Assembly: GCA_947631345.1 (NCBI GenBank)
Contig: CANRKW010000044.1
Coordinates: 1-8,840, forward strand
DNA length: 8,840 nucleotides
Direction: 5' to 3'
DNA from: an uncultured Bacilli bacterium
GTDB taxonomy: Bacteria; Bacillota_I; Bacilli_A; RF39; UBA660
Position 1 is the stretch's first letter. Each line of letters opens with the position of its first letter. Positions 1 through 7,535 of this stretch are shown piece after piece. A model generated the notes under the pieces. The model searched no databases. It saw only the letters and a list, made by a program, of their open reading frames with translations, and had not been told where the DNA came from. The translations under genes were made by a program, and so were the position numbers.

Positions 1-1289
1 TCACCGGCTGAATCATTTAAAGCATTTATAATTCCTGTTGTAAGCGAACCATTATATAAGTTTTCATTCATATAATCCATAGCGCTCGAAAAAAACTCAT
101 CTGTTACTCCACTTGGTTTAGTAGGGTAGTGTCCTGCACTTACTTTCAAAGTATTATTAATGTAATATACGAGTGCTGCTTTCCTTTGCGCACTTAAAAC
201 AATGTCTTTATTTAAAATTAGAGGTCTAATACCTATACCAACTCTTGCCATATTTAAAAATTTATTAGCAAGTTCTAAATAGTCTTCATTATAGTACCCT
301 TCTTTTAAAGGTAAAGATTCATAATTCGCATCAAATAAAAAGGTAGAATCTTCTATACTATTTAACTTATCCATAAGAGTTTTATATTCATTATATGTAT
401 TTTTTACATTTTCTAACTTTTTTTCTTCTTCACTATTAAGAAGAACTTTTACTCTTTCATCTAAAAATGATGGATCTAAAAACATAGCTATAATATCATA
501 TTTATAATTATCTATATCAGTTACATTTATATCAAAATATAAATATTTGAAGTTTTCACTTGCATAATGTATTCTTATTAAACTAACTAAACTTATAGGA
601 TTTGGTAAATCTTCATATATTACATTATTATATGAACCATGAATTAAACTTATTGTTTTTTCTTTTCCTAAAGCCTGTGCTTCTTCATATAAAGTAGTCC
701 CATTAGTCTTTAATTGTTCACTCATATAAAATAAGTCTTCACTAATACTATCTTGTGTTATTCTATTTTCATACCCATCTTTTTTAGCAGCAACTTTACT
801 TAATTCTACAGCATGTTTTTGTAAGTCATATTTGTATTCACTATTACTATTAAATAAAGTCCAATATGACTCTAATTCATTATTTGTAACATTATAACTA
901 ATAGCCCCATCAATTTCATCATTTCTATTAGTAGTAACAGAACCACCTAACCTGTAAATAGAGCCATTATATTTATTAAGGTATTCAAAACGTTTAGTTT
1001 TAAAATAAGTATTAAAAGCAGCATAACTTTTTATTTCACCTAAATCATTAGTTTCAAAAAATAAGTAATAGTTATACTCTTCATCATAATATGAATAAGC
1101 ATACCCTCCAAAAGCAGATTTACTTTTTATTTTATATTCACCATATACATTATTAATATCATTAATAGTAGTATTAGTTTTTATAGTCATTTTATCTAAT
1201 ATCATTAGTTCATCATTACTTAATTCTTGTGCTTCTAATTTAGTAAAAAATAAAGTAAAAATAAATAATATACTTAATATCTTTTTCAT
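1..1289 (-). CDS. Secreted CAP-domain (SCP/PR1-like) protein, 3' end beyond window
   Basis: No stop interrupts this frame from the ATG at 1287-1289 to the left edge, giving 429 visible residues; the gene is cut by the window. The start follows an AGAGGA ribosome site about 8 nt upstream and opens a clear signal peptide (MKKILSILFIFTLFF..., likely cleavage after LEA near residue 20), so the product is exported. Residues about 35-330 are a Tyr/Asn-rich region I do not recognise. From about 345 the pattern is that of the bacterial CAP family: residues LSAQRKAALVYYI (366-377), then AGHYPTKPSG (385-394), then MNENLYNG (407-414) and NDSAG at the edge. In relatives this is followed by a GHRRW-type motif, which would lie outside the window. 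The gene lies 14 nt behind the TAA of the upstream Ig/dockerin reading frame, so the two are probably one operon of surface or secreted proteins. The molecular role of bacterial CAP domains is mostly unknown. The CAP call is by pattern only. Confidence 0.8.
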   Translation of the reverse strand, partial: MKKILSILFIFTLFFTKLEAQELSNDELMILDKMTIKTNTTINDINNVYGEYKIKSKSAFGGYAYSYYDEEYNYYLFFETNDLGEIKSYAAFNTYFKTKRFEYLNKYNGSIYRLGGSVTTNRNDEIDGAISYNVTNNELESYWTLFNSNSEYKYDLQKHAVELSKVAAKKDGYENRITQDSISEDLFYMSEQLKTNGTTLYEEAQALGKEKTISLIHGSYNNVIYEDLPNPISLVSLIRIHYASENFKYLYFDINVTDIDNYKYDIIAMFLDPSFLDERVKVLLNSEEEKKLENVKNTYNEYKTLMDKLNSIEDSTFLFDANYESLPLKEGYYNEDYLELANKFLNMARVGIGIRPLILNKDIVLSAQRKAALVYYINNTLKVSAGHYPTKPSGVTDEFFSSAMDYMNENLYNGSLTTGIINALNDSAG

Positions 1290-1303
1290 AATTCCTCTTT
1301 TCT

Positions 1304-1777
1304 TTATATTATATGTAACACTTTTCTTAATGTCCAAAGTGTATCTTTAGTATTTATTTTATTATCTTTATCTATATCACCATTCATTAAATGTTTATCT
1401 GTTACTTTTTCTAATTTAAGTGATAATCTTAGTGATATATATACGTCTTTCATATCTACATCTTTATCAAAGTCAACATCTCCTAAAAGATAATTAGATA
1501 CGTTTACTGTAACTTTCTTTTCATAATTTGATATTTTTGCTGTTATTATAGCAGTTCCATTATTTATAGCAGTTATAACTCCTTCACTATTAACTGTTGC
1601 AACACTTTCGTTATTAGTGCTCCACTCAATTTTACCAGTAGGATAACTTGTAGCATTTATTTTTATACTTTCATTAGGTTCTAAATTAACTACACTTTTA
1701 TCTAAATGAATTCCATATATAAATACATCTAAATAAGCAGTACGATTTGTATAATTAGATTTAGCAAGTATAACTAC
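1304..1777 (-). pseudogene. 3' remainder of the Ig/dockerin gene beyond an in-frame TGA
   Basis: Reading on in the same frame past the TGA at 1778-1780 gives 157 codons ending at TAA 1304-1306. It begins VVILAKSNYTNRTAYLDVFIY, which supplies the missing last strands of the third Ig-like domain. A complete fourth Big_2 domain follows (GIHLDKSVVNLEPNES... EWSTNNESVATVNSEGVITAINNGTAIITAK). The end is a dockerin-like module with two calcium-loop segments, GDVDFDKDVDMKDVY and GDIDKDNKINTKDTLW. No ribosome site with a plausible start lies at its beginning, so it is unlikely to be an independent gene. Codon use, domain continuity and the exact position of the break inside a domain show that 1304-3910 was one 868-residue gene. 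The dockerin module would normally anchor the protein to a cohesin partner; if TGA terminates here, that anchor is lost. A sequencing or assembly error is the main alternative. Confidence 0.75.
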
Positions 1778-3910
1778 TCAACCTACTCCATTTATATTTA
1801 GAGCTTCTCCATTTACCGAAGCAATATCTGTTCCACTTACTACACTATAAGTTACTGGTTCAAGCGAATCAACCGGGTCTTTAATTAATTCAAGTAAAAC
1901 ACTTTCCTCACTATAAATTTTTAGTGGATTTTCTTTAAATTTTATAGAAGTTAAAGGTTTATATACATGAACTATATATTCTATTTTTAAATTACTTCCA
2001 TCAGTAGAATTACCTACTACTTTAGTTGTACCTTCTTTTAATCCTTCAAATAAAGTTCCAAACATATTAGTTCTATATTCTTTTACTATATCATTATTTT
2101 CTACTATCCATTTAATTTCTTTATTTTTAGTAGTACTAGGTAATATTTCATATTCTAAATATTCTAAACTTCCTACTTTTATAAATACTTCTTTTTTTAC
2201 TTCTTTTAGACTTTTCATTTTATGATTTATATTTATATTATAAGTAATACTTTTATTATATTCTTCATTTTCTACTGTTATTTTAACTTCTCCACTTTTT
2301 TTAATTAAAACATTACCATTTTCTACAGTTGCAACGTCATTATTACTACTATACCATTTGAGTGGTGTATTTTTATTTGTATTAACACTTAATTGTATAT
2401 TTTTTATATCACTATCAGTTATTTCTATATTTTCTTCTCCTACTCTTTCAAATATTAATTTTTCATCATATTTATCTAAATATAATTTAGTTATTTGAAG
2501 TGTATTATCAGAATATTTATTTACCCAATAAATTATATTATTATTAATTATATAGTTTATTAAAATAGTAGGATAACTTTTTTCTATAGGAATAGGTTTT
2601 AATACTTCTTCTCCATTTGTATTTATTATCATATAGTAAAATTCTTTATCACTATTTATACTATAATAATCTTTATATGGAGTTAATGATCTCACTTGAT
2701 ATATTATTAGTATTTTATCATTATCTAAGGAAACCGCTCTTAAGCCAGTTATAGTTTTATTATCTATATAATTAGTAATCCATTTTACTCCATAGTCAGT
2801 ATCATTTTCTTCATTTTGTCTTAAAGGAGTATCTAATACTGAATTTAACTCTTCATCAAATTTTTGTATAAATATATTTCTAGGTTCATTATAAAGAGAG
2901 GTTGATGCATAAGTATTAGTATAAGTTTTTTCACTACTTGCAACTAAAACATATCCGTCACTTACTTCTATAATATTACCAAGACTTGCAAATGTATAGT
3001 TTTGATTTACATCACTTACTGTACTCGCACGAAATGAAAAAGCTAATTTTCTTTTATATTCAAATGTATTATTATTTACTTTAGATTTAGTTATTACAAA
3101 TCCACGAGGAAAATTATCTCCTTGATCTGCATGAATAAAGCTGCCACTAGAAGTACTTATAATTCTTTGGTCAAATACATGTGATACCCAGTTAAATTCA
3201 TTTATATTTACCGCATTATTAAGTTTATCTGGACTATTTAAATATTCAAATGTATTTATATCTACATATATTGTAAAATTCATTTGATGAGTATTATACA
3301 TTTCTTTAGAAAAAGAAGCTGCAAGAATATTATTACTAATAGCCATATCGATATTACTAGCATCAAAGGCTATTTTAGTTCCATGCATTTTAGCATCTAT
3401 ATCATTTAAGTTTTTTATATATCTTGTACTACTAGTACCATATGCAGGTATTTTTAACTCTTTTACTACATTACCTAAACTATCATATTTTACTAAACTT
3501 ATTGTAATTGTACTTGCAAAATCATCTAAAACTGTATCAGTAGTTATTTTATCAGTATCACCATATATTACATATAAATATCCATCTTTATAAATAGCAT
3601 TACCAAATTTACTTAAATATCTATTTATAGTTATTTCACTTATTTTATTTCCTAATGTATCTGTTTTTACCCATCCTAATATATTATTGTTATCTTTTAT
3701 TGTATAGATTACATTAAAAAGTCCATCTATATCAATAAATTCATAATATTTAGAAGGAGATGCATGATACATTTGTGTATTATCTCCAAGTAAAGAATCA
3801 CTTTCTGAGTTATAATTAGTATTAATATTAAATGTTTCTAAATAAGCACTTTCTTCTGCATTTAAAATACATGGAAACATTAAAATTAAAAATAAAACTA
3901 TTTTTTTCAT
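1778..3910 (-). CDS. Secreted multi-Ig-like (Big_2) surface protein, truncated by in-frame TGA
   Basis: This 710-residue frame starts at an ATG preceded by an AAGGGTGG ribosome site (3920-3927). It has a signal peptide (MKKIVLFLILMFPCILNA, likely cut after Ala18; no lipobox). Residues about 45-485 are beta-rich with loosely recurring units such as KYDSLGN, GNAIYKDGYLYVIYG and GNIIEVSDGYVLVAS, suggestive of a propeller-like fold, but I cannot name the family. Ig-like Big_2 domains follow at about 488-563 (SSNNDVATVENGNVLIKKSGEVKITV), 566-650 (KNKEIKWIVENNDIV... GLKEGTTKVVG) and from 651. The third is broken: the frame stops at GVG, where the family normally continues with a last pair of strands. 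Those strands, another Ig domain and a dockerin are found in frame downstream to 1304. All Trp codons here are TGG, so TGA is more likely a nonsense codon than a sense one. A role in adhesion or surface display is inference from the domains. Confidence 0.8.
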   Translation of the reverse strand: MKKIVLFLILMFPCILNAEESAYLETFNINTNYNSESDSLLGDNTQMYHASPSKYYEFIDIDGLFNVIYTIKDNNNILGWVKTDTLGNKISEITINRYLSKFGNAIYKDGYLYVIYGDTDKITTDTVLDDFASTITISLVKYDSLGNVVKELKIPAYGTSSTRYIKNLNDIDAKMHGTKIAFDASNIDMAISNNILAASFSKEMYNTHQMNFTIYVDINTFEYLNSPDKLNNAVNINEFNWVSHVFDQRIISTSSGSFIHADQGDNFPRGFVITKSKVNNNTFEYKRKLAFSFRASTVSDVNQNYTFASLGNIIEVSDGYVLVASSEKTYTNTYASTSLYNEPRNIFIQKFDEELNSVLDTPLRQNEENDTDYGVKWITNYIDNKTITGLRAVSLDNDKILIIYQVRSLTPYKDYYSINSDKEFYYMIINTNGEEVLKPIPIEKSYPTILINYIINNNIIYWVNKYSDNTLQITKLYLDKYDEKLIFERVGEENIEITDSDIKNIQLSVNTNKNTPLKWYSSNNDVATVENGNVLIKKSGEVKITVENEEYNKSITYNININHKMKSLKEVKKEVFIKVGSLEYLEYEILPSTTKNKEIKWIVENNDIVKEYRTNMFGTLFEGLKEGTTKVVGNSTDGSNLKIEYIVHVYKPLTSIKFKENPLKIYSEESVLLELIKDPVDSLEPVTYSVVSGTDIASVNGEALNINGVG

Positions 3911-3939
3911 ATAACAAAACCACCCTTCATTTGTATATT

Positions 3940-3968
3940 ATTATATGACATTAAAATTAAAAAATCTA
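3940..3968 (-). promoter_or_regulatory. Possible sigma-A promoter of the Ig/dockerin gene
   Basis: On the minus strand a perfect TATAAT lies at 3940-3945, 30 nt upstream of the start codon. The matching -35 position (3963-3968, TAGATT, 17 bp spacer) is poor and falls inside the terminator stem of the preceding tRNA unit. The -10 is good but in AT-rich DNA this is weak evidence. Confidence 0.4.
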
Positions 3969-4001
3969 GTATGTATTTTTAATTTTCACACTAGAATTTT
4001 T
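3959..4001 (-). terminator. Rho-independent terminator of the ileS-tRNA-Pro unit
   Basis: On the minus strand AAAAATTCTAGT (4001-3990) pairs with ACTAGATTTTTT (3970-3959), 12 positions with one mismatch, around a 19-nt AT-rich loop, and the 3' arm supplies the T-run. It lies 5 nt after the CCA end of the tRNA. The plus-strand version also ends in T-rich sequence, but nothing on the plus strand needs it. Confidence 0.7.
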
Positions 4002-4006
4002 AATAT

Positions 4007-4083
4007 TGGTCGGAGTAACAGGATTTGAACCTGCAACTTCTTGCTCCCGAAGCAAGTGCTCTACCAAATTGAACTATACCCCG
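4007..4083 (-). tRNA. tRNA-Pro, anticodon CGG, CCA encoded
   Basis: The minus strand folds into a complete 77-nt cloverleaf. The acceptor CGGGGTA pairs with TACTCCG, followed by discriminator A and an encoded CCA. The D stem is GTTC/GAGC. The anticodon stem CTTGC/GCAAG encloses loop TTCGGGA, giving anticodon CGG with G37. The T arm is GCAGG-TTCAAAT-CCTGT. C1-G72, A73, G35 and G36 are the usual bacterial proline identity elements. It starts 21 nt after the ileS stop with no terminator between, so it is probably co-transcribed with ileS. CGG reads only CCG, a rare codon here: I saw one in-frame CCG in the Ig-domain gene and none in ileS. Confidence 0.96.
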
Positions 4084-4087
4084 TTAT

Positions 4088-4108
4088 TTAGTTCCTAAAA
4101 GGAACTAA
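4088..4108 (-). other. Hairpin spanning the ileS stop codon, before tRNA-Pro
   Basis: TTAGTTCC pairs with GGAACTAA (8 bp, 5-nt loop) and includes the TAG stop of ileS. No T-run follows it on the minus strand, so it is not an intrinsic terminator. It may be a processing or stabilising element between the mRNA and the tRNA 5' end at 4083; that role is inference. Confidence 0.5.
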
Positions 4109-7100
4109 TCTTTTTTTATTTTTATTTTGTATTCATTATTTAAGTCATCTATAAACTCATATTCTTCTATATCTAAATTACTAACTAATTTACCTAATAA
4201 TTCACTTTCTATTACATTTTTATATTTTTCTATAACATTTTTCATTATATTTTCATTAGATGTTATTTCTATTTTTATTCTATCACTTATATCTAAACCA
4301 ATATCCTTTCTTAATGTTTGACATTTTCTTATTAAATCTCTTAATATTCCTTCATTTAATAATTCATCTGTAATGTTAACATCAAGTACAATATAATCTG
4401 TTCCGTCACTTGATGCATCATACCCTTCTTTAGAATGCATTCTTATATCTAACATACTTTTATTTAAAGTATATTCTGTATTATTTATATTTATAGTTTT
4501 TTCTTCATTTATATCATTTAATGTATAATTACTTAATAATTTAGAAAGTTCATTTATATTTTTACCAAATATAGGTCCACATACTTTATAATCAGGTTTT
4601 ATTTCATAATTTAAATAATTACTAAAATCACTTATATATTCTACTTCTTTTACATTTAATTCTTCTTTAATTAAATCATCCATATCACCTATTAATTCTT
4701 GATTCTTTTTATCAATTAATACTTTATATAAAGGTTGTCTTATTTTTACATTTGCTTCTTCTCTTGCATTTCTTCCTAAACTTATTATATTTCTTACTTT
4801 ATCCATTTTTTCTTCTACTTTTAAGTCTATTAAAGATTCATTTACTTTTGGAAATTCACTTAAATGAACACTTTCTAAATTAGTTAAATTTCTATATATA
4901 TCTTCACTTATAAATGGACAAATTGGTGCGATTAATTTAGTTAAACCTAAAAGTACTTCATAAGTTACTTTATATACACTTAATTTTTCTTCATCTAATT
5001 CACCTTTCCAAAATCTTCTTCTATTTCTTCTTATATACCAATTAGATAAGTCTTCACTTACAAATAATGTTATAGGTTTTACTACTTTATTTAAGTCATA
5101 TTCTAAGTATGCTTGATTTACTGTTTTTACTAAATTATTATATTTACTTAGTAACCATTTATCTATTAATTCATAAGAATTACTATTTATAAAGTCTTTT
5201 ACTTCTAAATGATCAGCATTAGCATACATTGCAAAGAAATTATATGTATTTTTTAAAGTATTAAAGAATTTACTTATTACTTCTTTTACTCCATCTTCAT
5301 CAAATTTTATAGGTGTCCATACTGGACTTACATAAGGTAAATACCATCTTATAGCGTCACTTCCATAAGTATTCATAAGTGTGAATGGTTCAACTGCATT
5401 ACCTTTACTTTTATGCATTTTTTTACCATATTTATCTAGTAATAATTCGTTTACTAATACTCTTTTATATGGACTTTTTCCAGTTACAAATACACCTATT
5501 ACAAGTAGAGAGTAAAACCATCCTCTAGTTTGATCTATTCCTTCTGCTATAAAGTCTGCTGGGTATTGTGTTTCCCATAATTCTTTGTTTTCAAATGGAT
5601 AGTGGTATTGGGCTAGTGGCATTGAACCTGAATCAAACCAACAATCTATTACATCTGGAACTCTATTCATTGTTTTTCCGCATTTTGGACATTTTATATG
5701 TACTTCATCTACATATGGTCTATGTAATTCAATATTTTCATCTATTTTTTCTATTGATTTTTCTACTAATTCTTTTTTACTACCTATCATTATTCTATGT
5801 CCACAAGAACACTCCCATAAAGGTAGTGGTGTACCCCAATATCTACTTCTTGAAATAGCCCAGTCGTTAAGGTTTTCTAGCCAATTTGCAAATCTTTTCT
5901 CACCTACAAAACTAGGATACCACTCTACTTTTTTATTTTCTTCTATTATTTTATCTTTTAGTTTAGTTATTTCTAAATAAAATGAAGGTTTACTATAATA
6001 TAAAAGTGGTGTATCACATCTCCAACAATGAGGATAGTTATGTGTTATTCTTTGTTTTTTAAATAATTTGTCATTTGTTTTTAAGTATTCTATTACTAAT
6101 TTATCAGCATCAAATACTTTTACACCTTTCCAAGGCCCTTCAGTATAGCATCCATCTTCTCCAACTGGATTTACATAAGGTAAGTTATATTTTTTCCCAA
6201 CTTTCGCGTCATCTTCACCAAAAGCAGGTGCAATATGTACAATACCAGTTCCGTCTTCCACAGTAACATACTCATCGCATGTTACAAAAAAGCATTTTCC
6301 ATTTATTTTAAGTTCAGGAATTAATTGTTCATATTCTATATATTCTAAGTCTTTTCCTTTATATTTTTCTAGTACTTTATATTCACTTCCTAAAACAGTG
6401 CTTGCTAGTTTTTCTGCTAATATGAATTTATAACCTTTACTTTCTACTTTAACATAATCGACATTTGGATTTACACAAAGAGCAACATTAGATAAAAGAG
6501 TCCATGGTGTAGTTGTCCAAACTAGAAAATACACGTCTTCATCTTTTTTCTTCATAGGAACATATACAGTATCTACAGGAATTTCTTTATACCCTTGGGC
6601 TACTTCGTGACTAGCAAGTCCTGTACCACATCTTGTACAATATGGTAGTATTTTATGTCCTTCATAGAAAAGTCCTTCATCAAAAAACTTCTTTAGAATC
6701 CACCACTCTGTTTCTATATAATTATTATCATATGTTATATATCTATTTTTAAGATCAATAAATTGTCCCATTTCATTAGTAAGTCTTTCAAAAGCTTCTT
6801 CATTTTCCCATACAGTTTTTCTGCATTCTTCATTAAATTCTTTTATACCATATTTTTCTATATCATTTTTATCTTTAAATCCAAGTTTCTTTTCTACTTG
6901 TACTTCTACTGGTAAACCGTGAGTATCCCATCCTACTTTTCTTAATACTCTTTCACCGTTCATTACATGATATTTACAAATTGAGTCTTTTATAAATTTT
7001 GCAACCATATGATGTAGTCCTGGCATACCATTAGCAGTTGCTGGTCCATCATAAAATACATAATTATTGTTTTTGTCTTTTTGATTAATAGATTTATTAA

Positions 7101-7179
7101 ATATATCATTTTCTTCCCAATATTTTAATATTTCTAATTCCCTTTCGTGTGTAGGTTTTTTTGATAATTCTTTAAACAT
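4105..7179 (-). CDS. ileS: Isoleucyl-tRNA synthetase, type 2 (IleS2), with GXHH signature
   Basis: This cytosolic class I synthetase charges tRNA-Ile with isoleucine. The 1024 residues are complete, starting at ATG with AAGGAGG at 7187-7193. The class I signature, normally HXGH, reads GLHH at residues 54-57 (context NGMPGLHHM). The second signature is KMHKS at 587-591. The CP1 editing domain shows WTTTPW (221-226) and GTGIVHIAPAFGEDD (310-324). Cys pairs at 181/184, 385/388, 457/459 and 497/500 look like metal-binding knuckles. WAISRSRYWGTPLPLW (440-455), DVIDCWFDSGSMP (509-521) and IAEGIDQTRGWFYSLL (544-559) are typical IleS motifs. The C-terminal region has no Cys zinc motif of the IleS1 kind, and length and sequence fit the eukaryote-like type 2 group, which is less sensitive to mupirocin. 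It is preceded by an Ile T-box and followed by tRNA-Pro in the same unit. All 22 Trp codons are TGG. Confidence 0.97.
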   Translation of the reverse strand: MFKELSKKPTHERELEILKYWEENDIFNKSINQKDKNNNYVFYDGPATANGMPGLHHMVAKFIKDSICKYHVMNGERVLRKVGWDTHGLPVEVQVEKKLGFKDKNDIEKYGIKEFNEECRKTVWENEEAFERLTNEMGQFIDLKNRYITYDNNYIETEWWILKKFFDEGLFYEGHKILPYCTRCGTGLASHEVAQGYKEIPVDTVYVPMKKKDEDVYFLVWTTTPWTLLSNVALCVNPNVDYVKVESKGYKFILAEKLASTVLGSEYKVLEKYKGKDLEYIEYEQLIPELKINGKCFFVTCDEYVTVEDGTGIVHIAPAFGEDDAKVGKKYNLPYVNPVGEDGCYTEGPWKGVKVFDADKLVIEYLKTNDKLFKKQRITHNYPHCWRCDTPLLYYSKPSFYLEITKLKDKIIEENKKVEWYPSFVGEKRFANWLENLNDWAISRSRYWGTPLPLWECSCGHRIMIGSKKELVEKSIEKIDENIELHRPYVDEVHIKCPKCGKTMNRVPDVIDCWFDSGSMPLAQYHYPFENKELWETQYPADFIAEGIDQTRGWFYSLLVIGVFVTGKSPYKRVLVNELLLDKYGKKMHKSKGNAVEPFTLMNTYGSDAIRWYLPYVSPVWTPIKFDEDGVKEVISKFFNTLKNTYNFFAMYANADHLEVKDFINSNSYELIDKWLLSKYNNLVKTVNQAYLEYDLNKVVKPITLFVSEDLSNWYIRRNRRRFWKGELDEEKLSVYKVTYEVLLGLTKLIAPICPFISEDIYRNLTNLESVHLSEFPKVNESLIDLKVEEKMDKVRNIISLGRNAREEANVKIRQPLYKVLIDKKNQELIGDMDDLIKEELNVKEVEYISDFSNYLNYEIKPDYKVCGPIFGKNINELSKLLSNYTLNDINEEKTININNTEYTLNKSMLDIRMHSKEGYDASSDGTDYIVLDVNITDELLNEGILRDLIRKCQTLRKDIGLDISDRIKIEITSNENIMKNVIEKYKNVIESELLGKLVSNLDIEEYEFIDDLNNEYKIKIKKD

Positions 7180-7198
7180 AATTTTTCCTCCTTTTTTT

Positions 7199-7253
7199 AA
7201 AATAAAAAGTTATATCTAGGAGCAAAGTACGGTACCATCCTAATTATAACTTT
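7199..7253 (-). terminator. T-box regulated terminator
   Basis: On the minus strand the 16-nt arm at 7253-7238 (starting AAAGTTATA, ending TAGGA) pairs with the arm at 7221-7206 at 14 of 16 positions. A T-rich tail follows. The left arm ends in the first bases of the T-box motif, so terminator and antiterminator are mutually exclusive. It ends a few bases before the ileS ribosome site. Confidence 0.85.
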
Positions 7254-7405
7254 AACTTAATTACAATAACGCTTTTTATGCGTCTTTAGCTTATCCCTAA
7301 AGAACATCAAGAGTGATCTATATATATAAGCCTTGTTAGTTTACACCAGCCACTAATTCTCTATAAAGGTATTATATATATCGTCTCTTTCATTTGTTTT
7401 TACGT
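7199..7405 (-). promoter_or_regulatory. Isoleucine T-box leader of ileS
   Basis: This leader RNA senses uncharged tRNA-Ile and lets transcription continue into ileS when isoleucylation is low. On the minus strand the Stem I base pairs AGAG (7388-7385) with CTCT (7313-7310), followed by TATATATAA/TTATATATA (7380-7372/7329-7321). The apical part carries the typical GTGGCTGGTG and TAAAC elements. The specifier codon is ATC at 7317-7315, followed by the usual purine. Two hairpins come next (CTTTAG/CTAAAG and ACGC/GCGT). The T-box proper is AGGATGGTACCGT (7241-7229), whose TGGT bulge matches the ACCA end of tRNA-Ile. The competing terminator is listed separately. Confidence 0.95.
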
Positions 7406-7410
7406 TTAAA

Positions 7411-7439
7411 AGTATAACAAATTTATTTTATTTTGTAAA
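7411..7439 (-). promoter_or_regulatory. Sigma-A promoter of the T-box/ileS unit
   Basis: On the minus strand, -35 TTTACA (7439-7434) and -10 TATACT (7416-7411) are separated by exactly 17 bp, each with 5 of 6 consensus bases. The predicted start near 7405 falls just before T-box Stem I. Confidence 0.8.
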
Positions 7440-7479
7440 TTATTTTTCTTTATTTGTTTCTATTTCTTTTGTTTCTTAA

Positions 7480-7500
7480 TTGAAAATTGCAAAAAACAAT
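7480..7500 (+). repeat. Near-direct repeat flanking the RNA gene (left copy; right copy 7676-7695)
   Basis: Both copies begin TTGAAAATTG and end AAAACAAT, differing by two substitutions and one indel between these blocks. They bracket the promoter, the structured RNA and its terminator. The right copy runs into a second hairpin. In such AT-rich DNA chance similarity is possible. Confidence 0.4.
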
Positions 7501-7529
7501 TGACACACAATATTAATAAGTGATAGAAT
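7500..7529 (+). promoter_or_regulatory. Sigma-A promoter of the structured RNA
   Basis: The -35 is a perfect TTGACA (7500-7505); the -10 is TAGAAT (7524-7529, 5 of 6 bases); the spacer is 18 bp. The predicted start is near 7536. It points away from the ileS promoter. Confidence 0.8.
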
Positions 7530-7535
7530 TTAGCT

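Noticed and set aside
1304..3910. TGA read as Trp (genetic code 4) across this genome
   Set aside because: IleS has 22 Trp codons, all TGG, and the Ig-domain gene itself uses TGG for its Trp. An AT-rich genome with code 4 would use mostly TGA. The small coat gene also ends in TGA, although a TAA follows directly, so that site alone decides little.
3920..3927. Second T-box motif (AAGGGTGG) upstream of the Ig/dockerin gene
   Set aside because: It lies directly before the start codon at ribosome-site distance and lacks the NACC continuation, Stem I and a downstream terminator, so it is a Shine-Dalgarno sequence.
4127..6266. Plus-strand open frames of 63 to 96 codons opposite ileS
   Set aside because: They are low-complexity, hydrophobic Leu/Ile/Tyr-rich translations of the antisense of a strongly conserved gene and have no convincing ribosome sites.
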